From contig NZ_JAMHIV010000004.1 in the NCBI RefSeq assembly GCF_023897065.1, positions 186,001 to 250,000 on the forward strand: a stretch of 64,000 nt of DNA, written 5' to 3'. Shown here in pieces: positions 1 to 8,854 of this stretch (its first letter is position 1; each line of letters opens with the position of its first letter). Source of the DNA: Crossiella sp. SN42 (GTDB lineage: Bacteria > Actinomycetota > Actinomycetes > Mycobacteriales > Pseudonocardiaceae). Below the pieces are notes generated by a model, which was given only the letters and a program-made list of their open reading frames with translations, made no database searches and was not told the DNA's origin. The position numbers and the translations under genes are program-made.

Positions 1-41
1 AGTCCGTCGATGTGCCCAGGGTGCAGATCGAACCGAGACAT
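1..41 (-). CDS. Start of a leftward gene, cut by the window edge
   Basis: Only the first 13 codons are in the window; they read MSRFDLHPGHIDG. The ATG (complement of 39-41) follows an AAGGGA ribosome-binding site about eight bases upstream, which is why I accept it. It would be the next gene downstream in the leftward run that starts with the PP-loop genes. Nothing can be said about function. Confidence 0.45.
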   Translation of the reverse strand, partial: MSRFDLHPGHIDG

Positions 42-192
42 GGTGGTATCCCTTCAAACGAGCGGAACTTGCGGTGGGTGGTCAGTTCGCGTTGTTGCGG
101 CTCTGGCGTTCAATGAGGGCTTGCTGAACGACGGCGACGGCTGTGTCGATGCGGTGTTCCAGCCGGTCGAGCGCCTCATCGGTGTGGTCGGC

Positions 193-1389
193 TCAGGCCT
201 CGGCGAAGCTGTCGAGCTCCTTGTCCCGCGTCTGGGCGGGAGCGACCGTGTAGAACTCCTCCAAACTCGGATAGATCCCGTCGTCGCGCCTGCGTAGCCA
301 CAGTCGGCGGTGGGTGTCTCGATCGCCATGACGGGCCGGTGCTCCGGCGATCTCCTCGTTCTTCGTCACCGCGATGTCGGCGAGTCGGCCGACGTCGGTC
401 AGCGCGGTGTGAACAGTGCCGTGTGCTCCGAGCAGGACGCTGTCCACGGACCGGATCGCGGTGGCTTGCGCGTGGTAGAGCCGGCGCACTCGGTAGACGG
501 CCCACGGCATCGTCTTCATCCGAGCGACGGCGAGGGTGATGGGCTCGGTCACCTGGTCACGGTGCAGTCGCGTGATCAGTGACCTGCCGGGCCCGAACAG
601 GCCCGATCGAGGGTTGAGCGCCAAACAGACGTACTCATCGATGATGTGCTGTGCCGCTTCGGTTGGGAGCGCGGCGAACCGTGCGCGTTGCTCAGGCCAG
701 CCAGGCTTGTTGCCAGCGTACGGGCAATGCCGGCAGCAGCTTTTCGGCCACTCCACACCGAGCCTGCGGTACAGGTAGTCCAGGCAGTCCTGCCGGCTCC
801 ATCCCCATTCGTAGATCGGGTACGCCGGGACACGCTGTCCGCCCATGGAGTACGCGGAGTCGCGCGTGATCCTGGTGTACTCGTGGATGTTGAAACCGAG
901 CGCGTGGATGTAGGGCCTGTCGCCGAACTCGTTGGCACGCCAGGCATCTTGCGGTGCACCCTTCGCCTTTTGGCTGCACTTCCTGACTCCGCCGAGCTGC
1001 GGCATGGTGCCGGTGACGCGGTTCTCGTGGGAGAGCTTGTACACCCCGTTGAGGTGCAGTCGGTACGGCTGCCGGGAGTCCTGAAGTACGGCGACACCGT
1101 CCTTTTTGGTCGGCCCTCGGCGGGCGACTTCGACCAGGCGAACGTTGTGCTTGCGGAGCACGGGAAGAACGTAGTGCTGGACCAGTCTTCCGGTGGTGCT
1201 CCACTCGTCGCCTGTCTGCGCGATGACGACGACCAGGTTCGAGAAGTCCGGTGCGATCGTGTCAGGTTGAGTGGCCGGGTCGGTGAGCATGCGGAGGATT
1301 CCGGCAGTTGATTCCGCGCCCATCCCGTACGACCAGACGTAGGGCATCATCTCGCGAGATCCGGCGTTGGTTGGGGTCCTCCTTTGCAT
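193..1389 (-). CDS. PP-loop / PAPS-reductase-like protein (variant motif)
   Basis: A 398-aa protein of the adenine-nucleotide alpha-hydrolase (PAPS reductase) superfamily. Near the N-terminus (about residues 19-29) it has SYGMGAESTAG, an SxGxxS-type PP-loop in which the usual Lys-Asp of SGGKDS is replaced by Ala-Glu. A KCSQKAKG segment sits near residue 140 and a Cys cluster CCRHCPYAG near residue 220. Such stand-alone members occur in actinophages and mobile elements; some relatives act in sulfur chemistry (DndC in phosphorothioation), but the dnd/ssp partners are not visible here. The start ATG has GAGGACGAC just upstream. It is the third gene of a leftward run with 1451-1978 and 2100-3350. 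The substrate is unknown, and it could be a nucleotide-binding protein without reductase activity. Confidence 0.8.
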   Translation of the reverse strand: MQRRTPTNAGSREMMPYVWSYGMGAESTAGILRMLTDPATQPDTIAPDFSNLVVVIAQTGDEWSTTGRLVQHYVLPVLRKHNVRLVEVARRGPTKKDGVAVLQDSRQPYRLHLNGVYKLSHENRVTGTMPQLGGVRKCSQKAKGAPQDAWRANEFGDRPYIHALGFNIHEYTRITRDSAYSMGGQRVPAYPIYEWGWSRQDCLDYLYRRLGVEWPKSCCRHCPYAGNKPGWPEQRARFAALPTEAAQHIIDEYVCLALNPRSGLFGPGRSLITRLHRDQVTEPITLAVARMKTMPWAVYRVRRLYHAQATAIRSVDSVLLGAHGTVHTALTDVGRLADIAVTKNEEIAGAPARHGDRDTHRRLWLRRRDDGIYPSLEEFYTVAPAQTRDKELDSFAEA

Positions 1390-1450
1390 GTCGTCCTCCG
1401 TAGTGATGTCGTTGCGGGGCAGTTGATCCGCGACGGGTCGGCTGCGTTGG

Positions 1451-1978
1451 CTAGAAGATGTTCGGCAGGCGCCAGGTGATGGGCCGGATACGCAGAGGTC
1501 GTGTGCCGGCGTAGGAGGCTGCGAGGTTGCCGTGGTCGGTGATGACTCGATAGCTGGGGAGCCACACGGCGAACCACGGTTCGGCGGCAGCGCCTTGGCG
1601 GGCCGCTGTGTCGGGTGCCGGGAGCATGTCCGTGTCCAGGCGCGGCAGGGACGAGCGATAGTGGTCCAGTCGCCCGGCGATCATCGGGCAGGAAACGCTG
1701 GTGTACGCGGCGCACCAGGGGTGTAGCGCTGGCTCGTTCGTGCACTGCCGTGGCAGGTCGGACAGTCGCATCATCAGCACGGCGCGGTGCTGGAGCGGCT
1801 GGCCGCACACTCCGCACCACCGGTTGAGCAAGGCGTGGTCCATCCGATCGCGATCGAGCGATCCGAACAGGTATCGCCCGTTGGCCGTGCGAGGCGTGAC
1901 CCAGGGCACGACCAGTCCGCCCAAAGTCGGAAGGTGCTGTAGCGACAACGGAATCGGGGGCACGGTAACATCGCTCAT
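1451..1978 (-). CDS. Cys-rich hypothetical protein between the two PP-loop genes
   Basis: A 175-aa protein that I do not recognise by name. It carries CGVCGQPL at about residues 55-62 and HPWC...SCPM at about residues 86-99, spaced as expected for a small metal-binding cluster. The ATG at 1976-1978 is chosen because AGGAGAAGG lies directly upstream. An upstream extension in the same frame exists but is Arg/Pro/Ser-rich and lies antisense-like inside the 2100-3350 gene, so it is a shadow. The location between two PP-loop proteins suggests a partner, perhaps a zinc protein, but this is inference only. Confidence 0.7.
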   Translation of the reverse strand: MSDVTVPPIPLSLQHLPTLGGLVVPWVTPRTANGRYLFGSLDRDRMDHALLNRWCGVCGQPLQHRAVLMMRLSDLPRQCTNEPALHPWCAAYTSVSCPMIAGRLDHYRSSLPRLDTDMLPAPDTAARQGAAAEPWFAVWLPSYRVITDHGNLAASYAGTRPLRIRPITWRLPNIF

Positions 1979-2099
1979 GATCCTTCTCCTGTTCTCTCTG
2001 GGGTTGGCGCGTCGCGCACGCACGCGAAGGCCGGTGTGTGACGCTGAAGGTGGATGAATGACGGCTGGGCGAAATGCCCGTCGGATTCGCTGCGGGCTC

Positions 2100-3350
2100 T
2101 CAGGCTGCGCGTGGCCTGGTGTCGCGTGCGTGCCCGTTGGTGTGGCTGCTGATGCGGAGTTCGAGCCGAACGGTTTGGTTGTGGCAGCGGTACAAGGCGC
2201 GTGGGTCGAGCCAGTCGGTGTCCCGGTTGTCGTCCGGCGCGAGGCCGACGGCGGTGGGTATGCCGAGATCGGTATCGGTGTCGGTGAACAACGTGCCGGC
2301 GCCGAGCGTGATCTCCTCGCCGACCGTCGGCGTGACGGGTGCCAGGGACCGCGCGATGTCGCCACAGTGCTCGGAGCGACGGGTCTCGACCACGATGGCG
2401 ACGAGTCGTCCCGGTTGGCCGACGGGTGCGTTCTCGAACGAGACGTAGTCCTCGGCATCCGGACCGGTGAGCAGGAATACGGTGCCGTAACGGTCGGACT
2501 GGCGTTCGAGCTTCGGCCACCACAGTTGGCCCTGGCCGAGTTCGATCGTGGCTGTCTCCTCGGTGTGCTCCGCGGTTGCGGCTTGCTCGGCGGCGGCGAT
2601 GATCTCGGCCATGGACAGGTCGTTGCGGAACCGGTGCCCGATCTCGGCTTCCAGTTCGGCGTACTCGGCGGCCAACCTCGGGCGTAGTTGTGCGGCGCGA
2701 ACGAGATCCGCGCGGCTGCCGAGAACACAGAGCGAACACGACAGTCGGGTCATGCCCTGGTCGTAGGCCGGGTGGTACGGCACGCCGGACGCCAGGATGC
2801 GTTGCCATACCTGGGTTTCGGTCCAGTCGTGGATCGGAAGCCAGGTATCGACGGTGCGTCGGCCGCTGCTGGCGGCCTCGTCACGGCTCAGGCGAGCCTT
2901 CTTCAGCCGTGCCCGCGATTCCTCGGCGCGTAGGCCCATGCAGTTCAGCACGCGGGCCGGACGGCCCAGATCGCCGAGCTCGATGACCAGTTGCGTGATG
3001 AGTTTCCTTGCGGGGCCTCGCTTCTGGTCCGAAGTGCAGTAGCGAGCCGAGGCAGAAGGCCAGCGCCCCCGGCGGCGAACCTGATCGAGGAGCAGTCCTT
3101 GCTCGCGGTGGCGCTGTTCGTAGCGCACCCCGTAGTGGTCGGCCTGCTTGCGGGCGAGTTCACTTGTACCGGGCCACTCGACGTGGCCGAGCGCGCAGTG
3201 CAGGACTGTGATGCGATCGAGGACTCCCGCGGCCTCGGCGAGGGTACAGATTTCGTCGAGCATTGCTTGTGAGTCCTTGCCGCCGCTGCTGTTGGCGAGG
3301 ATGACGTCATAGGCGGCGAGGTTCGGCATGTCGGTAGTTGACGCGTGCAT
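2100..3350 (-). CDS. PAPS-reductase / DndC-like PP-loop protein with extra C-terminal domain
   Basis: A 416-aa protein. Visible in order: canonical PP-loop NSSGGKDSQ at about residues 20-28; ARYCTSDQKRGP near 103; GLRAEESRARL near 140; PIHDWTETQVW near 174; YDQGMTRLSCSLCVLGSRADL near 197-217. This is the usual motif order of the phage-type PAPS-reductase family. The last 150 residues, after a short acidic helix rich in Ala/Glu, are an additional region I cannot assign; it contains WW, VFLLTG and a Thr/Asp-rich stretch. The start has AAGGGGTG upstream. It is probably the first gene of the PP-loop set and may be cotranscribed with 1451-1978 and 193-1389. The reaction is unknown; ATP-dependent activation of a substrate is the family expectation. 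Confidence 0.85.
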   Translation of the reverse strand: MHASTTDMPNLAAYDVILANSSGGKDSQAMLDEICTLAEAAGVLDRITVLHCALGHVEWPGTSELARKQADHYGVRYEQRHREQGLLLDQVRRRGRWPSASARYCTSDQKRGPARKLITQLVIELGDLGRPARVLNCMGLRAEESRARLKKARLSRDEAASSGRRTVDTWLPIHDWTETQVWQRILASGVPYHPAYDQGMTRLSCSLCVLGSRADLVRAAQLRPRLAAEYAELEAEIGHRFRNDLSMAEIIAAAEQAATAEHTEETATIELGQGQLWWPKLERQSDRYGTVFLLTGPDAEDYVSFENAPVGQPGRLVAIVVETRRSEHCGDIARSLAPVTPTVGEEITLGAGTLFTDTDTDLGIPTAVGLAPDDNRDTDWLDPRALYRCHNQTVRLELRISSHTNGHARDTRPRAA

Positions 3351-3466
3351 GAGTCACCCCTTCATCAACGGGACGAGATTGGGTGTCCTGAGTGGACTAA
3401 CGGTGGCGCCGTCCGGCGGCGCGCGAATGGGCGCGAGGGCGCGCCGGCGCTCGCGTGATGGGGTTG

Positions 3467-3733
3467 TCAGCCCTCGAAGGTGACGTCGTCCTGGACGCAG
3501 ATGCGCAGTGGGACAGTGCTGTCCTTGTCGTTGCGCTGTAGCCACGGCTCGGTGTCGTCGAGATCGATCGATACTCGGACCTGCCGGCTGGCCGGGTCGA
3601 CGTAAAGCGTGACGTGGACTCCGGCGACGGTGATCGTCGGCCGTTCGTCCTCGTTCGTCATCGGCTCGAAAGTGTCTGCACGGTTGGCCGTATCGGCGAG
3701 GGCGGGCAGATCGGTGTTGCCGGTGCTGTTCAT
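3467..3733 (-). CDS. Small acidic hypothetical protein
   Basis: An 88-aa acidic protein. The C-terminal half has a beta-rich pattern (TITVAGVHVTLYVDPASRQV, then VRVSIDLDD) and the protein ends VQDDVTFEG. The ATG at 3731-3733 follows a strong GAGGAGATCACC site; the longer upstream frame is Thr/Arg/Pro-rich and has no such site. I do not recognise the family. It sits in the leftward accessory run, upstream of the PP-loop genes. Confidence 0.65.
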   Translation of the reverse strand: MNSTGNTDLPALADTANRADTFEPMTNEDERPTITVAGVHVTLYVDPASRQVRVSIDLDDTEPWLQRNDKDSTVPLRICVQDDVTFEG

Positions 3734-3854
3734 GGTGATCTCCTCGGTCGGCGGGCGGCCGTTATCGCCGGCCCGCGCGGACGCGGGCCGGTGTGGCGTG
3801 GGTGCGGGTGGGGTGGTCCGGCCGCGTGGCCGGGGGGGACCGCGGCGCCTGGTG

Positions 3855-4286
3855 CTAGCGGTTGGCGTTTGGGTCGCGCTGCGCCGTGGTGATGTCGCGG
3901 TGGTCCGTGCTGCGGTAGCTGGTGTCGCGGTCGGTCGTGGGCGTCCAGCCCAGTGCGGCCAGCAGCGGCCGGACACCGGCCCACCAGCCACCAGGAAACC
4001 GCCGGAAGAGCCATTCCTCGGCGGTGTAACGGTCTAGGTCGGCAGTGGGCCGCGGGATCACGATCGAGGTGGGACGTAAGGTGAACATGTCGATCGTGAT
4101 CACGAGAGCGCGGAAGGTGCCGCCGGGAGCGGTGCCGACCTTGGTGGCGCTGGGTGCCGCGTTGATCATCGTGGCGTGGTAACGGGTGGCGTCACCGGGG
4201 GTCCACCAAGCCCAGCGCTGGCGTTCCGTGGGGTTGTTGATCTCGGCGATGAGTTGCCGGGCGGCGTGAATGTTGTCGGTAGTCAC
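3855..4286 (-). CDS. Hypothetical protein
   Basis: A 143-aa protein with no recognised family. It has a Trp-rich N-terminal part (ERQRWAWWTPGDATRYH), a central beta-rich section (FRALVITIDMFTLRPTSIVI) and EEWLFRRFPGGWW near residue 90. No signal peptide or membrane segment is evident. The polar, Thr/Asp/Arg-rich tail after about residue 115 looks disordered. It lies about 120 bases upstream of the 88-aa gene in the same leftward run. Confidence 0.6.
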   Translation of the reverse strand: MTTDNIHAARQLIAEINNPTERQRWAWWTPGDATRYHATMINAAPSATKVGTAPGGTFRALVITIDMFTLRPTSIVIPRPTADLDRYTAEEWLFRRFPGGWWAGVRPLLAALGWTPTTDRDTSYRSTDHRDITTAQRDPNANR

Positions 4287-4402
4287 GACGATTGCAGATC
4301 CTTCGGATGTCTCAGCGCAGGCAGCGCAATGCCCTTCCTTGGGTGGACTTCTCGTGCTGGGGAGGGCATCGCGCCGATGTGCGTAGCCGGTTGACGGAGT
4401 GG

Positions 4403-4786
4403 TCAGGATTGGCAGTGTCGCCGGATGGCGTGGGCGACGGCGTCAGTGATCGTGTCGCCCTTGGTCTGCGCGCTCGCGTGTTGGTAGAGCGACCAGGACC
4501 GGACGCAGTCGCGATCGTCGCAGTGGATGCCGACGTGTCCGTCGTCGTTTTTCTGGAGTATCAGGGGAAGGCGGTGCCGCTCGGGCTCCGGCCGTCGGGA
4601 CGTGCTGTTCGATACGGTGAGGCGCGAGCCGTCCTGAAAACCTACGTCGACTCCGCGTTCGGCGAGGTGTTGCACGATGTTGCTGACCAGGTGTTGTGTG
4701 TTGATCTTGCCGACGGCCGAGCCGGGCCGGGCGGGATCTTTGATGTAGTTGTAAACCAGGCCTTCCAGCGTTTCGACCAGAATCAT
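4403..4786 (-). CDS. Hypothetical protein
   Basis: A 127-aa protein starting MILVETLEGLVYNYI. It has a C-terminal CDDRDCVRSWSLYQ motif followed by an Ala/His-rich helix. I chose the ATG at 4784-4786 because the sequence becomes protein-like there; upstream the same frame is Pro/Arg-rich and implausible. No good ribosome-binding site is visible, so either the start is wrong or translation is coupled. The stretch 4787-4950 contains a short plausible reading in another frame (beginning KSYAHLNLSRARLNDVHA), so a frameshift or decayed piece there is possible. Confidence 0.5.
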   Translation of the reverse strand: MILVETLEGLVYNYIKDPARPGSAVGKINTQHLVSNIVQHLAERGVDVGFQDGSRLTVSNSTSRRPEPERHRLPLILQKNDDGHVGIHCDDRDCVRSWSLYQHASAQTKGDTITDAVAHAIRRHCQS

Positions 4787-4952
4787 CGGTAGGGCACCAT
4801 TGTCGGGAAGCGGATCGGTGGGTGGGGAGATCGGCGGGCGAGCGACTGGCGCGGCAAGTGGCGTTCCATTCCTCGTCGAGCGCCTCGGCAAGGCTCGCGG
4901 GCATGCACGTCGTTCAGGCGCGCCCGTGACAGGTTGAGGTGGGCGTAGGACT

Positions 4953-5579
4953 TCACGAACACCAGGACCCTTTTCCTTGTGGCGGGGTGTCACGCGCGAA
5001 TCTGGCGAGCACGCGGGGTGGCAGGGCGGTGGTGGTCCAGCCGTGGAGGTCGAAGACCTGGCGGGCGTGAGTGCGGCAGTAGAGGTCGACGGCACGGCCC
5101 TGACCGGCGTGGGTGGCACGGCGGTGGCAGTAGCGCGGGGGCCGGCCGTTGCCGAACTCGGTTTGCCAGGTGCACACGCGCAGCCGGTGGACGCGGATGA
5201 CGAGGCCAGGCCCGCCGTTGACGCCCGTCCAGCGGCCTCCGTGGGTGTCGGTGGCGTGCCAGACGTAGCGGGTCCACAGCCCACCGGATGGGGTGTAGGC
5301 GCGCCGCCCGACCTGGTGGCCCTCGGCGGGGTCGATCGTGGCCAGGTGCCCGCCGGGCCAGGTGGTCAGCGCGTCGCCAGCCGAGGACACGTAGGCGATG
5401 AAGATGTTCGCTCGGGTCATGGCCTCGCGTTCGCGTTCGTTCGAGCACGGGTAGCAGCTCGTGGTGCCGGTGGTCGGGGCGATCGCACGGCCGGCCCCGG
5501 TGCCGCCGGGGTCCAGGGTGATGGGGTGGCCGCAGTCGAGGACGTCCGACATAGAGGTGGATAAGGACGAGGAGGTCAT
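4953..5579 (-). CDS. Actinobacterial/phage-type orphan protein with CGH and CxxC motifs
   Basis: A 208-aa protein. The N-terminal part contains LDCGHPITLDPGGTG and, about 20 residues later, TSCYPCSNEREREAM, a CxxH...CxxC arrangement suggesting metal binding. Next comes IFIAYVSSAGDALTTWPGGHLATI, then RYVWHATDTHGGRWTGVNGGPGLVIRVHRLR. From memory this pattern (CGH, CYxC, wPG, then a W-G-x-GPG core) recurs in small proteins of actinobacterial mobile elements and actinophages; I cannot name a Pfam family with certainty. The C-terminal third has more Cys (RVCTW, YCHRR, LYCRTH). Function unknown. The start ATG has GGAAAGGA upstream, with a rather long spacing. Confidence 0.65.
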   Translation of the reverse strand: MTSSSLSTSMSDVLDCGHPITLDPGGTGAGRAIAPTTGTTSCYPCSNEREREAMTRANIFIAYVSSAGDALTTWPGGHLATIDPAEGHQVGRRAYTPSGGLWTRYVWHATDTHGGRWTGVNGGPGLVIRVHRLRVCTWQTEFGNGRPPRYCHRRATHAGQGRAVDLYCRTHARQVFDLHGWTTTALPPRVLARFARDTPPQGKGSWCS

Positions 5580-5719
5580 GGCGGTGTCGGTCCTTTCCGA
5601 CCGCAGGTGGTGCAGCAGCGGGACCAGAGGTCACCTGCCCGGCCGGTCGGGCGGGCAAGCCAGACCAGATCAAGGCGTGGTCGGCCGTCGTGTAGGCGGC
5701 ACGGGACAGAATGGTGTGG

Positions 5720-6148
5720 TTAGGCCAGCAGCCGTCGACGGAACGCAGGCGACTCCTGGCACGGGTCGAGGTGGCGCGGATCGGCACCCTCACGGGCTCG
5801 CCAGGTGACCTCCCACCACCAGCGCAGCAGCGCGCGGACCGCGCGGACTCGGCTCGGGGCGTTCGGCAGGAAGTAGACGAGTCCCCCGCCGTCGAGGAGG
5901 TGGGCACGGTCGCGGTAGGCGGTGGGTGACCATCGGCCGCGAGTTCGGACCAGGCCACCGATGACATTGACCGGCTGGTGAATGCCGTAGGACTCGGCGG
6001 CGCGCTCGTCGATGGCGACGATGTGGACAGTGTGGCCACCGGTCGCGTCCACGATCTGAGTCAAGGTCGCCGTGCCGTAGCGGGAGTCTCGGCCGTTGAC
6101 CCACAGCGTCACGCCGTCAGTGGTGCGGGTGTGCGTGGTGTCAGACAT
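5720..6148 (-). CDS. Hypothetical protein
   Basis: A 142-aa orphan. The N-terminus contains a beta-rich segment (VTLWVNGRDSRYGTATL, then HTVHIVAIDERAAESYG), the middle has DRAHLLDGGGLVYFLP, and the C-terminus is Trp/Arg-rich (ALLRWWWEVTWRAREG). The ATG is preceded by AAGAGG at suitable spacing. It belongs to the leftward accessory run and has no recognisable domain. Confidence 0.55.
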   Translation of the reverse strand: MSDTTHTRTTDGVTLWVNGRDSRYGTATLTQIVDATGGHTVHIVAIDERAAESYGIHQPVNVIGGLVRTRGRWSPTAYRDRAHLLDGGGLVYFLPNAPSRVRAVRALLRWWWEVTWRAREGADPRHLDPCQESPAFRRRLLA

Positions 6149-6264
6149 GGGAAATGCCTCTTTCGAGAAATGCTCAAGGTGCCGGTTGGTTCGGCGGGTG
6201 TCGGCTGGCGCTCAGCTCACACTCGTCCTGGGACCTCGTGCGTGAGCGGATTAACGATCGCCAT

Positions 6265-7149
6265 TCAGCGGCACTGGCCGGTGATCCGGACCAGGTGAGC
6301 CATGTCGACCACCGGGCCAGCCCAGTAGCGGACGTGGGCCGGTTCGTTGCCGATTCCCCAGATATAGAGCCGGAAATCGGGGTCGCTCGGGCACGCCCAC
6401 ACGGAGGTGTTGCCCGCGCCATCGGGCTTGCGGTCTCCGAATTCGTCGCACCGGTCGGTGTCGATAGCGGTCCACGGTCCGGCCCGGAGGTGCTCGAACA
6501 CCCGAACGTAGGGAGCGTCGAACGGCACGGCATGCGCTTTCTGCTGGACCGCGACCCAATCGGCCAGCGCCGATGTAGACAACGACCGTGGGGAGGTGAT
6601 CACGACGCGCACGGCGTCGACGTCGGTGAGCCGACCGTGGTCGCTGCTGTCCGCGTAGGCCAGTGCGCACGGCCCGGTGAACCACAACGTGATCCACTGC
6701 GGGCCCCGATGCCATCCGCGCGTATCGCCGCGTCGGTCTCCCAGCTCCGTAATCGGGATCGGCGGTAACACGCCGTCCAGGCCCCGGTCAGGTCGGGGGG
6801 TCCATCCGTGTGCCCGGAGGTCGCCATCCACGGTCAGGTACATCATGTCCGTGGTCCGGGCGCCGGAGTAGCCGCGTGCCGCGCGGCTCAAAGTCCTCGC
6901 CAAACCGTTCATGCGGCCGGTGACGTTGCGTAGGCGCTGCACCGGCATCGGGTGCGCGCTCAGCGCGTCGTCGTGCAGGTCGGCCACCTGGCATCGGAGT
7001 TCCTCTGCAAGTCCGGCCAGGCTGGTGATGCTGCCGGCCTGCACACGGTTCACTGTCTCCAGGGATCTGGTCCGCGCGCGCTCTCGGTCGAACTCCGCGC
7101 GCAGCAGGTCGAGAGCGGTCGGGTGGTTGGTGGCCATCGGGGTGCTCAC
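6265..7149 (-). CDS. Hypothetical protein, coupled to the small gene upstream
   Basis: A 294-aa orphan. Residues about 10-60 form an Arg/Glu/Leu-rich helix that may be a coiled coil; the central and C-terminal parts are beta-rich with repeated Trp (RGWHRGPQWITLWFTGP, then FRLYIWGIGN and RYWAGPVVDMAHLV). Its ATG overlaps the TGA of 7146-7328 (ATGA), which indicates translational coupling and one transcript. No membrane segment or signal peptide. I do not recognise the family. Confidence 0.65.
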   Translation of the reverse strand: MSTPMATNHPTALDLLRAEFDRERARTRSLETVNRVQAGSITSLAGLAEELRCQVADLHDDALSAHPMPVQRLRNVTGRMNGLARTLSRAARGYSGARTTDMMYLTVDGDLRAHGWTPRPDRGLDGVLPPIPITELGDRRGDTRGWHRGPQWITLWFTGPCALAYADSSDHGRLTDVDAVRVVITSPRSLSTSALADWVAVQQKAHAVPFDAPYVRVFEHLRAGPWTAIDTDRCDEFGDRKPDGAGNTSVWACPSDPDFRLYIWGIGNEPAHVRYWAGPVVDMAHLVRITGQCR

Positions 7150-7328
7150 TTTCGTCGGGCGGAAGGTGTGAATGTGTTGCGGTGATAGGGATAGAGGCGC
7201 TGTTCGGTGAGCACGCGGTTGAGCTGATCAAGGCGGCACTCGACGTCTGCAGTCGCACGCATGGCGTCGCCGGACGGAGTCCAGGCGAGGGCATCGCCTG
7301 GGTCTGTGATCTCAACCCTGGCGAGCAT
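7146..7328 (-). CDS. Small hypothetical protein coupled to the next gene
   Basis: A 60-aa protein (MLARVEITDPGDALAW...). I start it at the ATG of 7328 because GAGGG lies just upstream; a GTG at 7349 would add seven residues. It overlaps the next gene by four bases (ATGA), so the two are probably made together. No recognised domain. Confidence 0.5.
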   Translation of the reverse strand: MLARVEITDPGDALAWTPSGDAMRATADVECRLDQLNRVLTEQRLYPYHRNTFTPSARRK

Positions 7329-7386
7329 CGCCGCACCCTCGCCGGTCACACCTAGTCGGTGGAGGGGCGAGACCTCGCGCGTGTAG

Positions 7387-8205
7387 TCAGTCGCTGGTGA
7401 GGATCAGTCGCGCCGCGGCACGGGCATCGCCATTGCACTGTCGTCGACATCCTTCCTTGAGCTGGCCGATGTCAATGCCCAGAGGATCGGTGTAGTCGGT
7501 GGACATACCCACCGGTGTCCACATGGGAGGGTGCTCGGAGTCGGGCTCTGGAATGGTGTCCTGGTGGTTGAGGCAGTGTGGATAGAGGTCCTCGAACAGC
7601 CCGCAGCTGATCGCATGGACGCTGGCCGCGCCTGAGAACCATTCCTCGCCGCTGGGTTCCTGTGTCGCGGCTGCACCTGGGCGACGGCCTTGGATCAGCG
7701 TGCCCTTGTCGTTGAGTGGATGGCCAAAGCGGTGGCTGATGACCCGGTGCAGATCGTCTGGGCTGGAGGCAGGTGCCGTTGAGCCATCCAGCAGGGCTCG
7801 GGCGTATCTCCGTGCGGCATCGTGGATTGATGGCTCCCAATCACCGAGGATGGTGCGGATCGTCTTGGTGAGCTGGGTGGTGGTGGCTGATGGCGGGTCG
7901 ATGCGCCTCCAGCACAGCCCGAGGCCGGAGATGTCGAAGTAGCCGTGCTGGTCGGAAGAGAACCACTGCTGGCGGGCATCGGCTGCGGTCCAGTAGTAGG
8001 ACTGGCCGTGGCGGATCAGTTGTGGCTTGGCAGACTCGGCTCGGAGGTGTTCCAGTAGATGCTGCATACCTTCTGTGGTGAGGCTAGGCGCGGGGTGTCC
8101 GTCACGCAGTTGGGGCGCTACCCGCGCAGACAGCACCAGGCCGCGGTCGTCGGCAAGTGTCACCAACGCTTCGGTGTGAGCGACAGGGTTTCGAGGATCG
8201 GCCAC
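7387..8205 (-). CDS. Hypothetical protein
   Basis: A 272-aa protein with a GTG start preceded by AAGGAG at ideal spacing. Features: RHGQSYYWTAADARQQW near residue 85, GLGLCWRRIDPP near 115, and an acidic C-terminal part ending with a Cys pair (GCRRQCNGDARAAARLIL). The same WxRIDPP phrase appears near the C-terminus of the 8855-9757 protein, so the two could share a small domain. Function unknown. Confidence 0.6.
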   Translation of the reverse strand: MADPRNPVAHTEALVTLADDRGLVLSARVAPQLRDGHPAPSLTTEGMQHLLEHLRAESAKPQLIRHGQSYYWTAADARQQWFSSDQHGYFDISGLGLCWRRIDPPSATTTQLTKTIRTILGDWEPSIHDAARRYARALLDGSTAPASSPDDLHRVISHRFGHPLNDKGTLIQGRRPGAAATQEPSGEEWFSGAASVHAISCGLFEDLYPHCLNHQDTIPEPDSEHPPMWTPVGMSTDYTDPLGIDIGQLKEGCRRQCNGDARAAARLILTSD

Positions 8206-8854
8206 GGGGCTCCTTCAGTACGGACGGGTGTCCGTGGGTACGGGTCAGATGTCGACATTGCTGAGGTGCGTCTTAAACGCCAGGGAGCTGGTGCAGCGGC
8301 TGTGAACCTCGTGTACGAACGGGGGTGCCGGCGGTCGCTGTTGTCGTCGGCACCCTGGTTCGTCGGGAACCACGGCCACGCCTCAAGGGGGTGGTGGCGC
8401 GGGTGCTGGGCAGCCGCGATTGGTGTGTAGGGTGCGGGTGGCTCGCTGGGTACCAGTGGGGTTCCACGCGGCTCAGGCGCTGTAGGTGGTCTGGGCCGGA
8501 AAGGTGTCTAGCGCTGTCATGTCGAGCAGCAGCTCGCGCCTTCGGAGGCAGTCGCCGCCGGGAGTATGGCCACCAGCAAGTCGCATGTCCTGCCTCCGGT
8601 GACGGCAAGTAGGAACGACGCGCCGTTGAGGAAGTCACGAGAACTGCGGCACGCTGGGCCGACAGCTGCGTTTTCGGCTGGATTCGCGGCGTAGCAAGGC
8701 AGTTGCGTCCTGGGCCGATGTCCACCTGGCGCGCGGCGCGAGCTGTGCTAGACCATCAGGTAGCGGACTCACTCCGACCGCTCGACGCCGGGCTGACCGG
8801 CAGACAAGGACACCCGTATGGGCGGGATCAGCGACCCTGCGGTAAGCGCAGCTT
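8206..8854. other. About 650 bases without a supportable gene
   Basis: All frames are broken or Arg/Pro-rich. One minus-strand frame around 8230-8480 has good G/C third positions and a Pro/Trp-rich reading (PLEAWPWFPTNQGADDNSD) but no start codon that I can justify. It may be decayed coding sequence. Confidence 0.4.

Noticed and set aside
193-3350. Reading the PP-loop genes as a Dnd/Ssp DNA phosphorothioation locus
   Set aside because: No cysteine desulfurase, DndB/D/E or SspB-like gene is present, and one of the two PP-loops is altered.
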